Shown here piece by piece: positions 1-5,737 of a stretch of DNA of 27,631 nt (position 1 is the stretch's first letter; the number at the start of each line of letters is the position of its first letter). Under the pieces are notes generated by a model, which searched no databases, was not told the DNA's origin, and worked only from the letters and a program-made list of their open reading frames with translations. The DNA comes from a virus: positions 1 to 27,631 of IMG/VR virus record IMGVR_UViG_3300050020_000384. One strand, given 5' to 3'. A program made the position numbers and the translations under genes.

Positions 1-2
1 GC

Positions 3-212
3 CTGACTGCCTGCCTGCGCGGGGTGGTGGATTATGACACCGGCGACTGGGATCAGAAAACCCTTGCCTTGTGGAAAACGCTGGGCGTGGACCTGGTGGC
101 GGAAGAGAAGCAGGCCGCGCCGGCGTTGCCGCTGGGGAAGGCGGCGCCGAAACAGAAGGTGTTGATTGAAGTACCGGCGACGAAGAAAAGAAAGGCACAC
201 GCTAAAGCGTGA
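3..212 (+). CDS. C-terminal end of an unidentified phage protein (5' partial)
   Basis: The reading frame is open from the left edge of the window and stops at TGA 210-212, so only the last 69 residues are visible; a GTG at 24 is an internal possibility, not a convincing start. The visible part has a WDQKTLALWKTLGVDL segment followed by a Lys/Ala/Pro-rich basic tail (KKRKAHAKA). I do not recognise the family. Its place just before the terminase would suit a small terminase subunit or another DNA-binding packaging protein, but that is only a positional guess. The last codons and the stop lie in a dispersed repeat (197-220), so the present C-terminus was probably created or altered by that repeat. 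Confidence 0.6.
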   Translation: MTACLRGVVDYDTGDWDQKTLALWKTLGVDLVAEEKQAAPALPLGKAAPKQKVLIEVPATKKRKAHAKA

Positions 213-220
213 ACTCCAAC
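197..220 (+). repeat. Dispersed repeat family F, variant copy (ACGCTAAAGCGT + GAACTCCAAC)
   Basis: A small perfect palindrome (ACGCT-AA-AGCGT) is followed by GAACTCCAAC. Two other copies (561-585, 9187-9211) have the same 3' part but the stem AAGCT-GA-AGCTT. The stem differs at matching positions, so pairing is kept. The TGA inside this copy ends the upstream gene. Confidence 0.6.
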
Positions 221-246
221 CCCGAACAAGAAAGGAAAGTAAAGCT

Positions 247-498
247 ATGAGCAACATTGAACGGACCTCGAAGTTAACGCCCGGCCGGAACTGGGTGACG
301 GTGCATCAACTGGTGGATCACGACGCCGGGATAACGGTGGCGACGGAGGTGCTGGAGCTGCCACATGGGTGTCTGGTGCGGTCCACGACGGTGCAAAACG
401 CGTGGCTGGGCAACCGGATTGCCCACGCGCTGGTGTTTGTGCCGAACATGAAGTTGGAACGGCACGCGGACATGGTGGAGTTTGCACACAAGATGTGA
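247..498 (+). CDS. Hypothetical small protein coupled to terminase
   Basis: This 83-residue protein starts at ATG 247, behind a purine-rich Shine-Dalgarno-like stretch (GAAAGGAAAG at 230-239). An upstream in-frame start at 166 is rejected because it overlaps the preceding gene and lacks a good ribosome site. No known domain was recognised; the sequence alternates hydrophobic and polar residues and looks mainly beta-structured. The stop overlaps the next start by one base (TGATG at 496-500), so it is probably translationally coupled to the large terminase gene. It could be a small terminase subunit by position, but no HTH is visible. Confidence 0.7.
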   Translation: MSNIERTSKLTPGRNWVTVHQLVDHDAGITVATEVLELPHGCLVRSTTVQNAWLGNRIAHALVFVPNMKLERHADMVEFAHKM

Positions 499-2567
499 TG
501 GAAACTGTTTTACAACCGCCCTCTCCCCGGCCCTCTCCCCCAGGAGAGGGAGGGGGGACGGACAAGCTGAAGCTTGAACTCCAACGCTTTGGCGCGGCAG
601 AGCTGGCGGGGTTGTTGGCGGCGCTGACGGTGGCGCCGCATCCGATGCTGAAGCTGCCGACGCTGGAATGGGTGCGGGCGTTGATGGCGACGAAACCGGA
701 GGACTGGAAAGCGGAACTGGTGGCGTTCCTCAAGAAACGGCAACAGCGGATCCGGCTGGCGGAGGAGGATCCGCTGTGGTGGGGCTGGGAGTTTGAACCG
801 TGGCGGGATTGTGATGCGTTGCTGGCGGGGACGTATGTAGCCCGGCGGCGCGGCAGCACCGCCCTACCCGATTACCGGCCGGCGGCGGCGGACATTGTGG
901 GCATCTTTGGCGGCAACCGGGCGAGCAAGACGGTGTATGCGGTGCGACGGGGCTTGCAAAGTGCGGTGACGTATCCGGGATCCATCCTGCCGATCATGGC
1001 GGAGAGCGAGCCGTCGAGCGTGGCGACGGTGCAGAAACTGGCGTGGCAATTTCTGCAACCGCATTTTGGCCCGCTCAATGGCAAACGGGATGCCGTTTAC
1101 AAGGTCAACTATTCGCTGGCGAATGGGTTCACGGATCGCAAGGTGGTGCTGCCCAACCGGTCGGAAATTTATTTTCTGACGTACAACCAGGAGGTGGGGG
1201 ATTACGAGGGGTGGGAGTTTGGCGCGCCGGCGCACGTCTATACGACCGTGGCGGCGGAACTGAAGGCGGCAGGAAAGTTTGTGCCGCCGAACATCGGGGC
1301 GGTGGCCGATGAATCGCTGCCGTTGAGCTGGCTGAAGCTGTATAGCCGCCGGCTCAAGTTTCGCCGGGCCAAACTGTTGTGGACGTTCACGCCGATCAAA
1401 GGGATCACGCCGGCGATCAAGGAGATGGTGGGGAACGCGGCGGTGACGATTGAGAGCCGGCCGGCGGAGTTGCTGCCGCGGCAGAATTTCCCGGACGTGC
1501 CCAAAGGGGAGATGCCCTACATTCGCGAGTGTGTGTTTCCGGGCGTGAAGGCGATGGCGATTTATTTCTTTACGCGGTTCAACAAGTTCGGGCCGAGTCC
1601 GGACCGGACGTATTACGAGGAGGTCAAGGCGCTGTGCGAAGGCAAGGCGAGCGATTACATCGAGCGCGTGGCGTACGGGATGGCGCGGGACACGGTGGCG
1701 CGGGCGTTCCCGAAGTTTGGGCCGTGGAACATCGTGAAGCGGCATCAACTGCCGGCGCGGGGGACGAATTACTTCTTTACGGACCCGGCCGGGGCGCGGA
1801 ACTGGGCGAGCTTTTGGGTGCGGGTGACGCCGGGGACGCAGCCGAGTTTCTACATTTACCGGGACTGGCCGGATGCGCAGACGTTCGGCGAATGGGCGGT
1901 GCCGACGGAACGCGAGGTGAATGACACGAATCGGAGCGGCTGGGACGGGGACGTGGGGCCGGCGCAGGCGGGGATGGGGATGGGAATTGTGAAGTATAAA
2001 CATACGTTCCTGAATGCCGAAACAATCCACAGTCTGAAAACAGTCCATTGGCCACAGTCCACTGGCCACAGTCAGGATCCCTACCACGTGCGGATCTTGG
2101 CGCTAACCCATAAGGGTGGAACTGAGATTGTGGAGGCGCACGAGGAGATTGCGGAGCGGTATGTGGACCCGCGGGCGGGAGCGAGCGAGCACATGGCGGA
2201 GAAGGGCGGGACGTGCATCATTGATGAGTTTGATGAGCCGCAATACGACAGCAAGGGGACGCTGATTGGGCCGCCGATGGAGTTGATTCCGGCGAGCGGG
2301 GTGAATGAGGATGAAGGGTTATCGGCGGTGAACGATCTGCTGGATTGGAACCAGGAACAGCCGCTGATGCCGGTGCTGAACGCGCCCCGACTGTTTGTGT
2401 GCGAGGACTGCCTGCAGGTGATCTGGACGCTGGAGAATTTTACGGGGCGCGGCGGGGCGAAGGGGGCGTGCAAGGATTTTGCGGACCTGTTGCGCTACAT
2501 GGCACTGGCCAAACTCGTCCACGTGGAGGCCGTCCAGATGGGTGGACGGGCGGGGAGGGGATTTTAA
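498..2567 (+). CDS. terL: Terminase large subunit (packaging ATPase/nuclease)
   Basis: This 689-residue protein is the DNA-packaging motor: an N-terminal ATPase drives DNA into the prohead and a C-terminal RNase H-like nuclease cuts it. A Walker A-type motif, GGNRASKT, lies at about residues 138-145. A Walker B-like ADES with acidic D271/E272 follows, then the coupling motif TFTPIKG (296-302). Nuclease acidic candidates are D429 (FTDPAGARNW) and D660/D663 near the end (KDFADLLRYM). Length is usual for the family. The ATG is chosen because it overlaps the previous stop. Two oddities stand out. Residues about 8-30 are encoded by two adjacent dispersed repeats (PSPRPSPPGEG then DKLKLELQ). A third repeat at 2027-2073 inserts a Ser/His/Gln-rich stretch in the nuclease half. 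The conserved protein may begin further downstream. Family assignment is firm; the nuclease residues are my reading. Confidence 0.92.
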   Translation: METVLQPPSPRPSPPGEGGGTDKLKLELQRFGAAELAGLLAALTVAPHPMLKLPTLEWVRALMATKPEDWKAELVAFLKKRQQRIRLAEEDPLWWGWEFEPWRDCDALLAGTYVARRRGSTALPDYRPAAADIVGIFGGNRASKTVYAVRRGLQSAVTYPGSILPIMAESEPSSVATVQKLAWQFLQPHFGPLNGKRDAVYKVNYSLANGFTDRKVVLPNRSEIYFLTYNQEVGDYEGWEFGAPAHVYTTVAAELKAAGKFVPPNIGAVADESLPLSWLKLYSRRLKFRRAKLLWTFTPIKGITPAIKEMVGNAAVTIESRPAELLPRQNFPDVPKGEMPYIRECVFPGVKAMAIYFFTRFNKFGPSPDRTYYEEVKALCEGKASDYIERVAYGMARDTVARAFPKFGPWNIVKRHQLPARGTNYFFTDPAGARNWASFWVRVTPGTQPSFYIYRDWPDAQTFGEWAVPTEREVNDTNRSGWDGDVGPAQAGMGMGIVKYKHTFLNAETIHSLKTVHWPQSTGHSQDPYHVRILALTHKGGTEIVEAHEEIAERYVDPRAGASEHMAEKGGTCIIDEFDEPQYDSKGTLIGPPMELIPASGVNEDEGLSAVNDLLDWNQEQPLMPVLNAPRLFVCEDCLQVIWTLENFTGRGGAKGACKDFADLLRYMALAKLVHVEAVQMGGRAGRGF
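519..557 (+). repeat. Palindromic repeat family A, copy 1 (inside terL)
   Basis: Pyrimidine-rich CCCTCTCCCC arms face a purine-rich GGAGAGGGAG arm, giving a hairpin-capable element. Related copies lie at 5515-5555, 11150-11194 and 18525-18574. Here it is translated as PSPRPSPPGEGG at the N-terminus of the terminase. Confidence 0.75.
561..585 (+). repeat. Dispersed repeat family F, copy in terL
   Basis: A 25-base sequence containing AAGCTGAAGCTTGAACTCC is identical to 9187-9211 in the scaffold-like gene. In both genes it is read in the same frame as DKLKLELQ. It directly follows palindrome A1. Confidence 0.8.
851..868 (+). repeat. Dispersed repeat family E, copy in terL
   Basis: CGGCAGCACCGCCCTACC is identical to 5675-5692. 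Here it is coding (RGSTALP), just before the terminase Walker A region; the second copy is intergenic. Confidence 0.65.
2027..2073 (+). repeat. Short-period tandem repeat inside terL (CACAGTCC/CTGGCCACAGTC)
   Basis: CAGTC-based units recur four times, with two near-copies of GGCCACAGTC. The repeat is coding and keeps the terminase frame. It belongs to a class of imperfect 7-10 base tandem arrays found at many places in the window. Confidence 0.65.
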
Positions 2568-2582
2568 TGAGAAAGGTTCAAT

Positions 2583-2861
2583 ATGTGTGAAATATGCCAG
2601 AACTGGGCAAGAGATGGACGCGACTCGCTGGCCATCGGCGGGAAACTTCTCATGCCGAATCATCACCCCAATTGCCCGCACTACAATGACAGCCTCATGG
2701 AGGTCTGGAAGGTCACAGATGGGGCAACAAACTGCTACGTCGAGCCTGAACCGGACGCCAAAGACACCGCGCAAAACGAAGGTGGGAAAACCAACACCAT
2801 CACGAAGATTCAAATGCACCGGGAAATTTTCGAGAACCTACCGGAGTTTGATGGCTTCTAA
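2583..2861 (+). CDS. Hypothetical Cys/His-rich small protein
   Basis: This 92-residue protein has ATG 2583 preceded by a GAGAAAGG ribosome site. The N-terminal third carries C2, C5, H27, H28, C31 and H33 (MCEICQNW ... NHHPNCPHY), an arrangement that could bind a metal ion. The rest is polar and charged. I do not recognise a named family. It is the first gene of the accessory island after the terminase. Its base composition is visibly less GC-rich than the structural genes, suggesting separate acquisition. Its stop is followed by CG, giving TAACG, as in two later genes of the island. Confidence 0.7.
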   Translation: MCEICQNWARDGRDSLAIGGKLLMPNHHPNCPHYNDSLMEVWKVTDGATNCYVEPEPDAKDTAQNEGGKTNTITKIQMHREIFENLPEFDGF

Positions 2862-2896
2862 CGAAAAGCTCAGCCACGGGCTGGGCACCCAAACCC

Positions 2897-3217
2897 ATGA
2901 ATGATACCACCAAACCCACCGCGCCCAGCCCGTTGGCTGGAGCGAATGGTTCTGTGCTCGATGAGGTCGCGCTGTCCATTAAGGCCGCGAACCTGATCGC
3001 GTCCGACCTGCATAGGCTCTACACGCAGGTCGGAGACAAGCTGGACTATTTGTGGGACGCGATCAACCGCGTACGACAGACAGACGAATCGGAATCCCTG
3101 GTCAAATTGCAGCAACGAATCGACCGACTGCAGGAGTTGCGCCGCATGGCCGAGACCGGAGCGTTCAAGCTCCAGGTGGCGCAAACGATGGATGCGGCAT
3201 GGAAACGACTGCCGTGA
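2897..3217 (+). CDS. Hypothetical helical (coiled-coil) small protein
   Basis: This 106-residue protein starts at ATG 2897; the ribosome site is weak. After a Pro/Ser/Ala-rich leader of about 18 residues, the chain is predicted by eye to be almost entirely alpha-helical, with heptad-like spacing in SLVKLQQRIDRLQELRRMAE (about residues 67-86). No catalytic or DNA-binding motif is visible. Position between small accessory genes gives no clear role. Confidence 0.6.
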   Translation: MNDTTKPTAPSPLAGANGSVLDEVALSIKAANLIASDLHRLYTQVGDKLDYLWDAINRVRQTDESESLVKLQQRIDRLQELRRMAETGAFKLQVAQTMDAAWKRLP

Positions 3218-3251
3218 AAGCACAGAACGTAAAGCCAAGCAACAGCCGCGA

Positions 3252-3533
3252 ATGAAAACGATGCATGACATTTTGACCAGCGACCAGCCTCCAGAAACTC
3301 CGGCTGTTTGCTTCGGCGATTTGTTAGCCAGCCGTCAAGCTCTAAAAATATCTTCAACTATTTTTGACCGCATAAACATTAGTCGGAACTGGTGTCATCT
3401 CTCAAAAACCGCAAGTCGCGCCTTGATTCTATTGGCTCAAACTTTGTCAAGTGTCGCTCGGAACATCAATCACGCTCAATGTTCACAAGGGCTGAATCTC
3501 CAAAATCTGAAATCGGAAAATCGCGCATGGTAA
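3252..3533 (+). CDS. Doubtful small ORF in an otherwise gene-free stretch
   Basis: A 93-residue frame runs from ATG 3252. It has no recognisable domain, no convincing ribosome site and a biased Ser/Leu/Asn composition. The interval 3218-3545 (328 bases) is more AT-rich than its surroundings and otherwise holds nothing I can identify. A weak A/T-rich repeat-like run (AATCTCCAAAATCTGAAATC) lies at about 3495-3514. Either this is a recently acquired gene or a decayed stretch; I lean to the latter. Confidence 0.25.
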   Translation: MKTMHDILTSDQPPETPAVCFGDLLASRQALKISSTIFDRINISRNWCHLSKTASRALILLAQTLSSVARNINHAQCSQGLNLQNLKSENRAW

Positions 3534-3545
3534 AATAGTAGTGTT

Positions 3546-4019
3546 ATGAAACACACATACAACGACGGCGGCAGAGCAACAGCAGGTTACCAGGGCAAGT
3601 GTGGTGACTGCGTGGTGCGTGCCATCGCTATCGCAACTGAACAACCTTACGAGCAAGTGTATCAGGCACTCGCTGACGTGAACGCCTCGACAGGAGGACG
3701 CTCAAAAACCGCAGGCATCAAAACCGCCCGCCGCGGAATCATCGTGCGAGGCGTCGCCTTCAAACGATACATGGCCGCACTCGGCTGGACGTTCACGGCG
3801 ACGATGGGCATCGGGACTGGCTGCACCGTACATCTCGCCGATGGCGAACTGCCAATGGGCAGGCTCGTCGTGAGTGTGAGCAAGCACTACACGACCGTCT
3901 TGGATGGCGTGATACATGACACGCACGACCCACAACGCGCCACGCTCATCAGCGAACCCGGAAAGCCCGACCGCATAGCGCAACGGTGCGTCTATGGCTA
4001 CTGGCGCAAGGCTGGCTAA
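3546..4019 (+). CDS. Conserved phage/bacterial protein, possible papain-like fold
   Basis: This 157-residue protein resembles a widespread family of phage and bacterial hypotheticals that begin YNDGGR...G(K/T)xGDCVxRAIAIAT and end with VIHDTHDPxR...RCVYGYW. All of these features are present here. The conserved C22 in GDC at the start of a helix and a later His in SVSKHYTTVLDG (H114), with nearby Asp, are spaced as in papain-like cysteine peptidases. A peptidase or transglutaminase-like fold is therefore possible, but activity is unproven. ATG 3546 matches the family start. The stop is followed by an imperfect inverted repeat. Confidence 0.8.
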   Translation: MKHTYNDGGRATAGYQGKCGDCVVRAIAIATEQPYEQVYQALADVNASTGGRSKTAGIKTARRGIIVRGVAFKRYMAALGWTFTATMGIGTGCTVHLADGELPMGRLVVSVSKHYTTVLDGVIHDTHDPQRATLISEPGKPDRIAQRCVYGYWRKAG

Positions 4020-4097
4020 CGATTGAGATGAGAGATCGCCGACCCAAACCGTTCGATTTTCGAGAGACGCCCAACGGCGATTCTCTCCATCGAATTG
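4020..4097 (+). repeat. Imperfect inverted repeat after the papain-like gene
   Basis: The left arm (4020-4041, ending GAGAGATCGCCG) pairs imperfectly, with a bulged base, with the right arm (4075-4097, CGGCGATTCTCTCCATCG...). The loop is about 33 bases and contains its own CCGTT...AACGG pair. There is no T-run, so it is not a standard terminator. A folded recombination site (attC-like) is one reading, but the expected GTTRRRY 3' core is absent. Confidence 0.4.
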
Positions 4098-4150
4098 CTC
4101 GGCGGCACAACGTGCGGAGCTGAGCCACCGCCGAAAAAATGAAAGGAACT

Positions 4151-4558
4151 ATGAGCAAAACCAAAATACCAGCCTGCCGATGGAAGTATGACGATTCCAC
4201 CTGTTCATGGGATACAGCGTGCGACAATAAGTATCAATTTACAAATGACGGCCCAAAGGAGAATGACTATAAATTTTGTCCGGGGTGTGGTGGTCGGGTG
4301 ACGTTGGCAGGCGACTTCCAATCCATTGCGCCCGAAACCCACGCACCCAAAGGCGGTTGTGCTCCAGTGACATTGTTAGACCTGCTGGATAGTGCAACGC
4401 GCTTAAATGTAATCGTGGAAGGTGTCCGCGAGAAACGGTGGGCCTTTGATGGATACAGGTTCAAAGATACCGCAGAGTGGTGTGACTTCTATGTAAAACT
4501 CCAACGGGCCACCTCCAGCGGGTCTAACTCTTATTCACCGCCTTCAAAGGATGTATAA
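4151..4558 (+). CDS. Phage zinc-ribbon-type protein (WxTxC...FCPGCG)
   Basis: This 135-residue protein has an N-terminal module of the kind common in phage accessory proteins: W20 and C24 in SWDTACDNKYQF, then the knuckle KFCPGCGGRV with C43 and C46. These residues probably bind zinc. ATG 4151 is preferred over 4139 because AAAGGA lies six bases before it. The C-terminal half (about residues 70-130) is an unknown domain with WAFDGYRFKDTAEWCDFYVKL. The family may be compared to Lar/Eaa-type accessory proteins, but no specific function can be given. Base composition is lower in GC than the virion genes. Confidence 0.7.
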   Translation: MSKTKIPACRWKYDDSTCSWDTACDNKYQFTNDGPKENDYKFCPGCGGRVTLAGDFQSIAPETHAPKGGCAPVTLLDLLDSATRLNVIVEGVREKRWAFDGYRFKDTAEWCDFYVKLQRATSSGSNSYSPPSKDV

Positions 4559-4561
4559 CGG

Positions 4562-4750
4562 ATGAGATTTGAAGAGAAAATTCAAGCGGGTGTGCCGGGC
4601 GGATCGGCTGGCGCTGGCGTCAGAACGCTCGTAGGGGTTCCCCATAGCGACATCCAGCGGTTACTCGGCCACAAGAATCTGACAACTACGCAACGTTACC
4701 TGCTCTCCGGCCGTTCCGGAGTGCCAAAGAATTTACCGACACCGATCTAA
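4562..4750 (+). pseudogene. C-terminal relic of a tyrosine recombinase (integrase)
   Basis: The 62-residue frame contains SDIQRLLGHKNLTTTQRYL, which closely matches the end of XerC/phage-integrase catalytic domains: the box His in LLGHKN and the nucleophile Tyr in QRYL. The other essential residues (the first Arg and the HxxR box) are missing, as are all upstream domains. Residues before the motif (GSAGAGVRTLVGVP) match only the stretch immediately preceding it. It therefore cannot be an active recombinase. It lies at the right end of the accessory island, consistent with a scar of an earlier integration or recombination event. Confidence 0.7.
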
Positions 4751-4755
4751 AACCG

Positions 4756-5139
4756 ATGATGACCCGCGAACAATTCCGGCAACTGCCGCACCTGCTGATG
4801 GAGCATCACGTGGTGGCGCTGGGTTATGGCCGGGCGACGGTGGCCAAATTTGTGGATTGCGGGGTGCTCAAGCGGATTTGTCCCAAGGGCTGCGGCCAGG
4901 CGCGCTATCAGAAACGGCAACTGGCGCAGTTGGTGAAGTGGGAGGATCTGCTGGAGCTGGCGGCTTTTGCCAGCGAACCACCGCTGATCCCCGCCAAGAC
5001 GGTGAAGCGGTGGACGGGCTGGAGCGAAACGACGCTGGCCAACATGGTCGTGGCCGGCGGCCTGGATTTTGTGAAGCCGCCCGGGTCGGGCAAAGGACGG
5101 TTTCGACGGGAGGAGATTGCAAAGCTGATTGGGATTTAA
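4756..5139 (+). CDS. Double helix-turn-helix DNA-binding protein
   Basis: This 127-residue protein appears to hold two similar excisionase/MerR-like HTH units. The first is GYGRATVAKFVDCGVLKRI followed by GQARYQKRQLAQLV (about residues 23-56). The second is GWSETTLANMVVAGGLDFV followed by GKGRFRREEIAKLIGI (about 92-127). Each has the recognition helix, a turn, and a basic strand with RY/RF that is typical of the winged type. Likely roles are small terminase-like recognition of phage DNA or transcription control; the sequence does not decide. Two adjacent ATGs (4756, 4759) exist; neither has a strong ribosome site. Confidence 0.65.
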   Translation: MMTREQFRQLPHLLMEHHVVALGYGRATVAKFVDCGVLKRICPKGCGQARYQKRQLAQLVKWEDLLELAAFASEPPLIPAKTVKRWTGWSETTLANMVVAGGLDFVKPPGSGKGRFRREEIAKLIGI

Positions 5140-5190
5140 AAGCCAAAACGAATATGGCCGCGCTCTGACGAGACACGGCTACAAAACATT

Positions 5191-5490
5191 ATGAGCACTA
5201 ACCGAATGAATGGAATTCAACTGGGACAGATCGCATTAAACGGATCGTCGTCGAAGGTGCTGAAGCGGCTGCATCGGGCGTTTGACCCGACGTGCGGGTT
5301 TTACCTGGCACGCACGCGGGTGGACCAGAAGCTGCATCACGTGGTGGCGATCAACTGGATGACGGAGGAAGTCGTGCTGTGCGATCCCGAGACGCAGGCG
5401 CCACCGACCAGCCTGGTGGCGTTTGACGCGGTGGAGATTGTGGCGCGCAAGGATAACCCGGAGCAGCCGGGCAAAATGGTTGAGGGTTGA
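5191..5490 (+). CDS. Hypothetical protein upstream of portal
   Basis: This 99-residue protein has no recognised domain. The middle (HHVVAINWMTEEVVLCDPET) reads as beta strands. The stop codon and last residues (MVEG) come from the start of a TTGAGGG tandem repeat at 5478-5508, so the original C-terminus may have been replaced. Ribosome site is weak. Confidence 0.6.
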   Translation: MSTNRMNGIQLGQIALNGSSSKVLKRLHRAFDPTCGFYLARTRVDQKLHHVVAINWMTEEVVLCDPETQAPPTSLVAFDAVEIVARKDNPEQPGKMVEG

Positions 5491-5508
5491 GAGTTGAGGG
5501 TTGAGAGA
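5478..5508 (+). repeat. TTGAGGG/TTGAGAG tandem array, copy 1
   Basis: Imperfect 7-base units (GGTTGAG, GGTTGAG, AGTTGAG, GGTTGAG) form the array. A very similar array lies at 11802-11828, and the complementary CCCTCAA array is at 22813-22841. It supplies the TGA stop of the upstream gene. Confidence 0.8.
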
Positions 5509-5514
5509 GAAAGC

Positions 5515-5555
5515 TCCTCTCCCCGGCCCTCTCCTCGTTGAGCGAGGAGAGGGAG
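5515..5555 (+). repeat. Palindromic repeat family A, copy 2
   Basis: CTCCTCTCCCCGG...CTCTCCTCG and CGAGGAGAGGGAG arms form a hairpin across GTTGAG. It lies in the non-coding gap before the portal gene. Confidence 0.8.
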
Positions 5556-5564
5556 TTGACACAC

Positions 5565-5617
5565 AACCCGCTCAGATTGGCCTAACTCCGCCTGGATTGG
5601 CCTAACTCTGCGGACAG
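5565..5617 (+). repeat. 53-base direct repeat family B, copy 1
   Basis: It is 52 of 53 bases identical to 8704-8756. Each copy contains two GATTGGCCTAACTC units spaced 20 bases apart. It is non-coding. The whole 5491-5737 gap consists largely of four different repeat elements, and no gene is seen there. Confidence 0.9.
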
Positions 5618-5674
5618 GGGGTTGCCTTGCGCCGGGGAAACGTTCCAAGTGGGCCAACTTAAAACAAGACGGCA

Positions 5675-5692
5675 CGGCAGCACCGCCCTACC
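5675..5692 (+). repeat. Dispersed repeat family E, intergenic copy
   Basis: CGGCAGCACCGCCCTACC is identical to 851-868 in terL. It lies about 45 bases before the portal start. Confidence 0.65.
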
Positions 5693-5737
5693 GAATCAAG
5701 GTGGCCCGGCCGCGCAGCCCATCCGATTTATGAAATT

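Noticed and set aside
864-2087. 407-residue minus-strand reading frame
   Set aside because: It is antisense to the terminase with no domain or ribosome site.
3508-3546. Possible promoter with TAAAAT (3531-3536) before the papain-like gene
   Set aside because: No matching -35 element at suitable distance, and the host sigma consensus is unknown.
4020-4140. Integron attC site
   Set aside because: The inverted repeat has a bulge as in attC, but the 3' GTTRRRY core is absent; it is kept only as a low-confidence inverted repeat.
5478-5560. CRISPR array
   Set aside because: Units are only about 7 bases, contiguous and without spacers.
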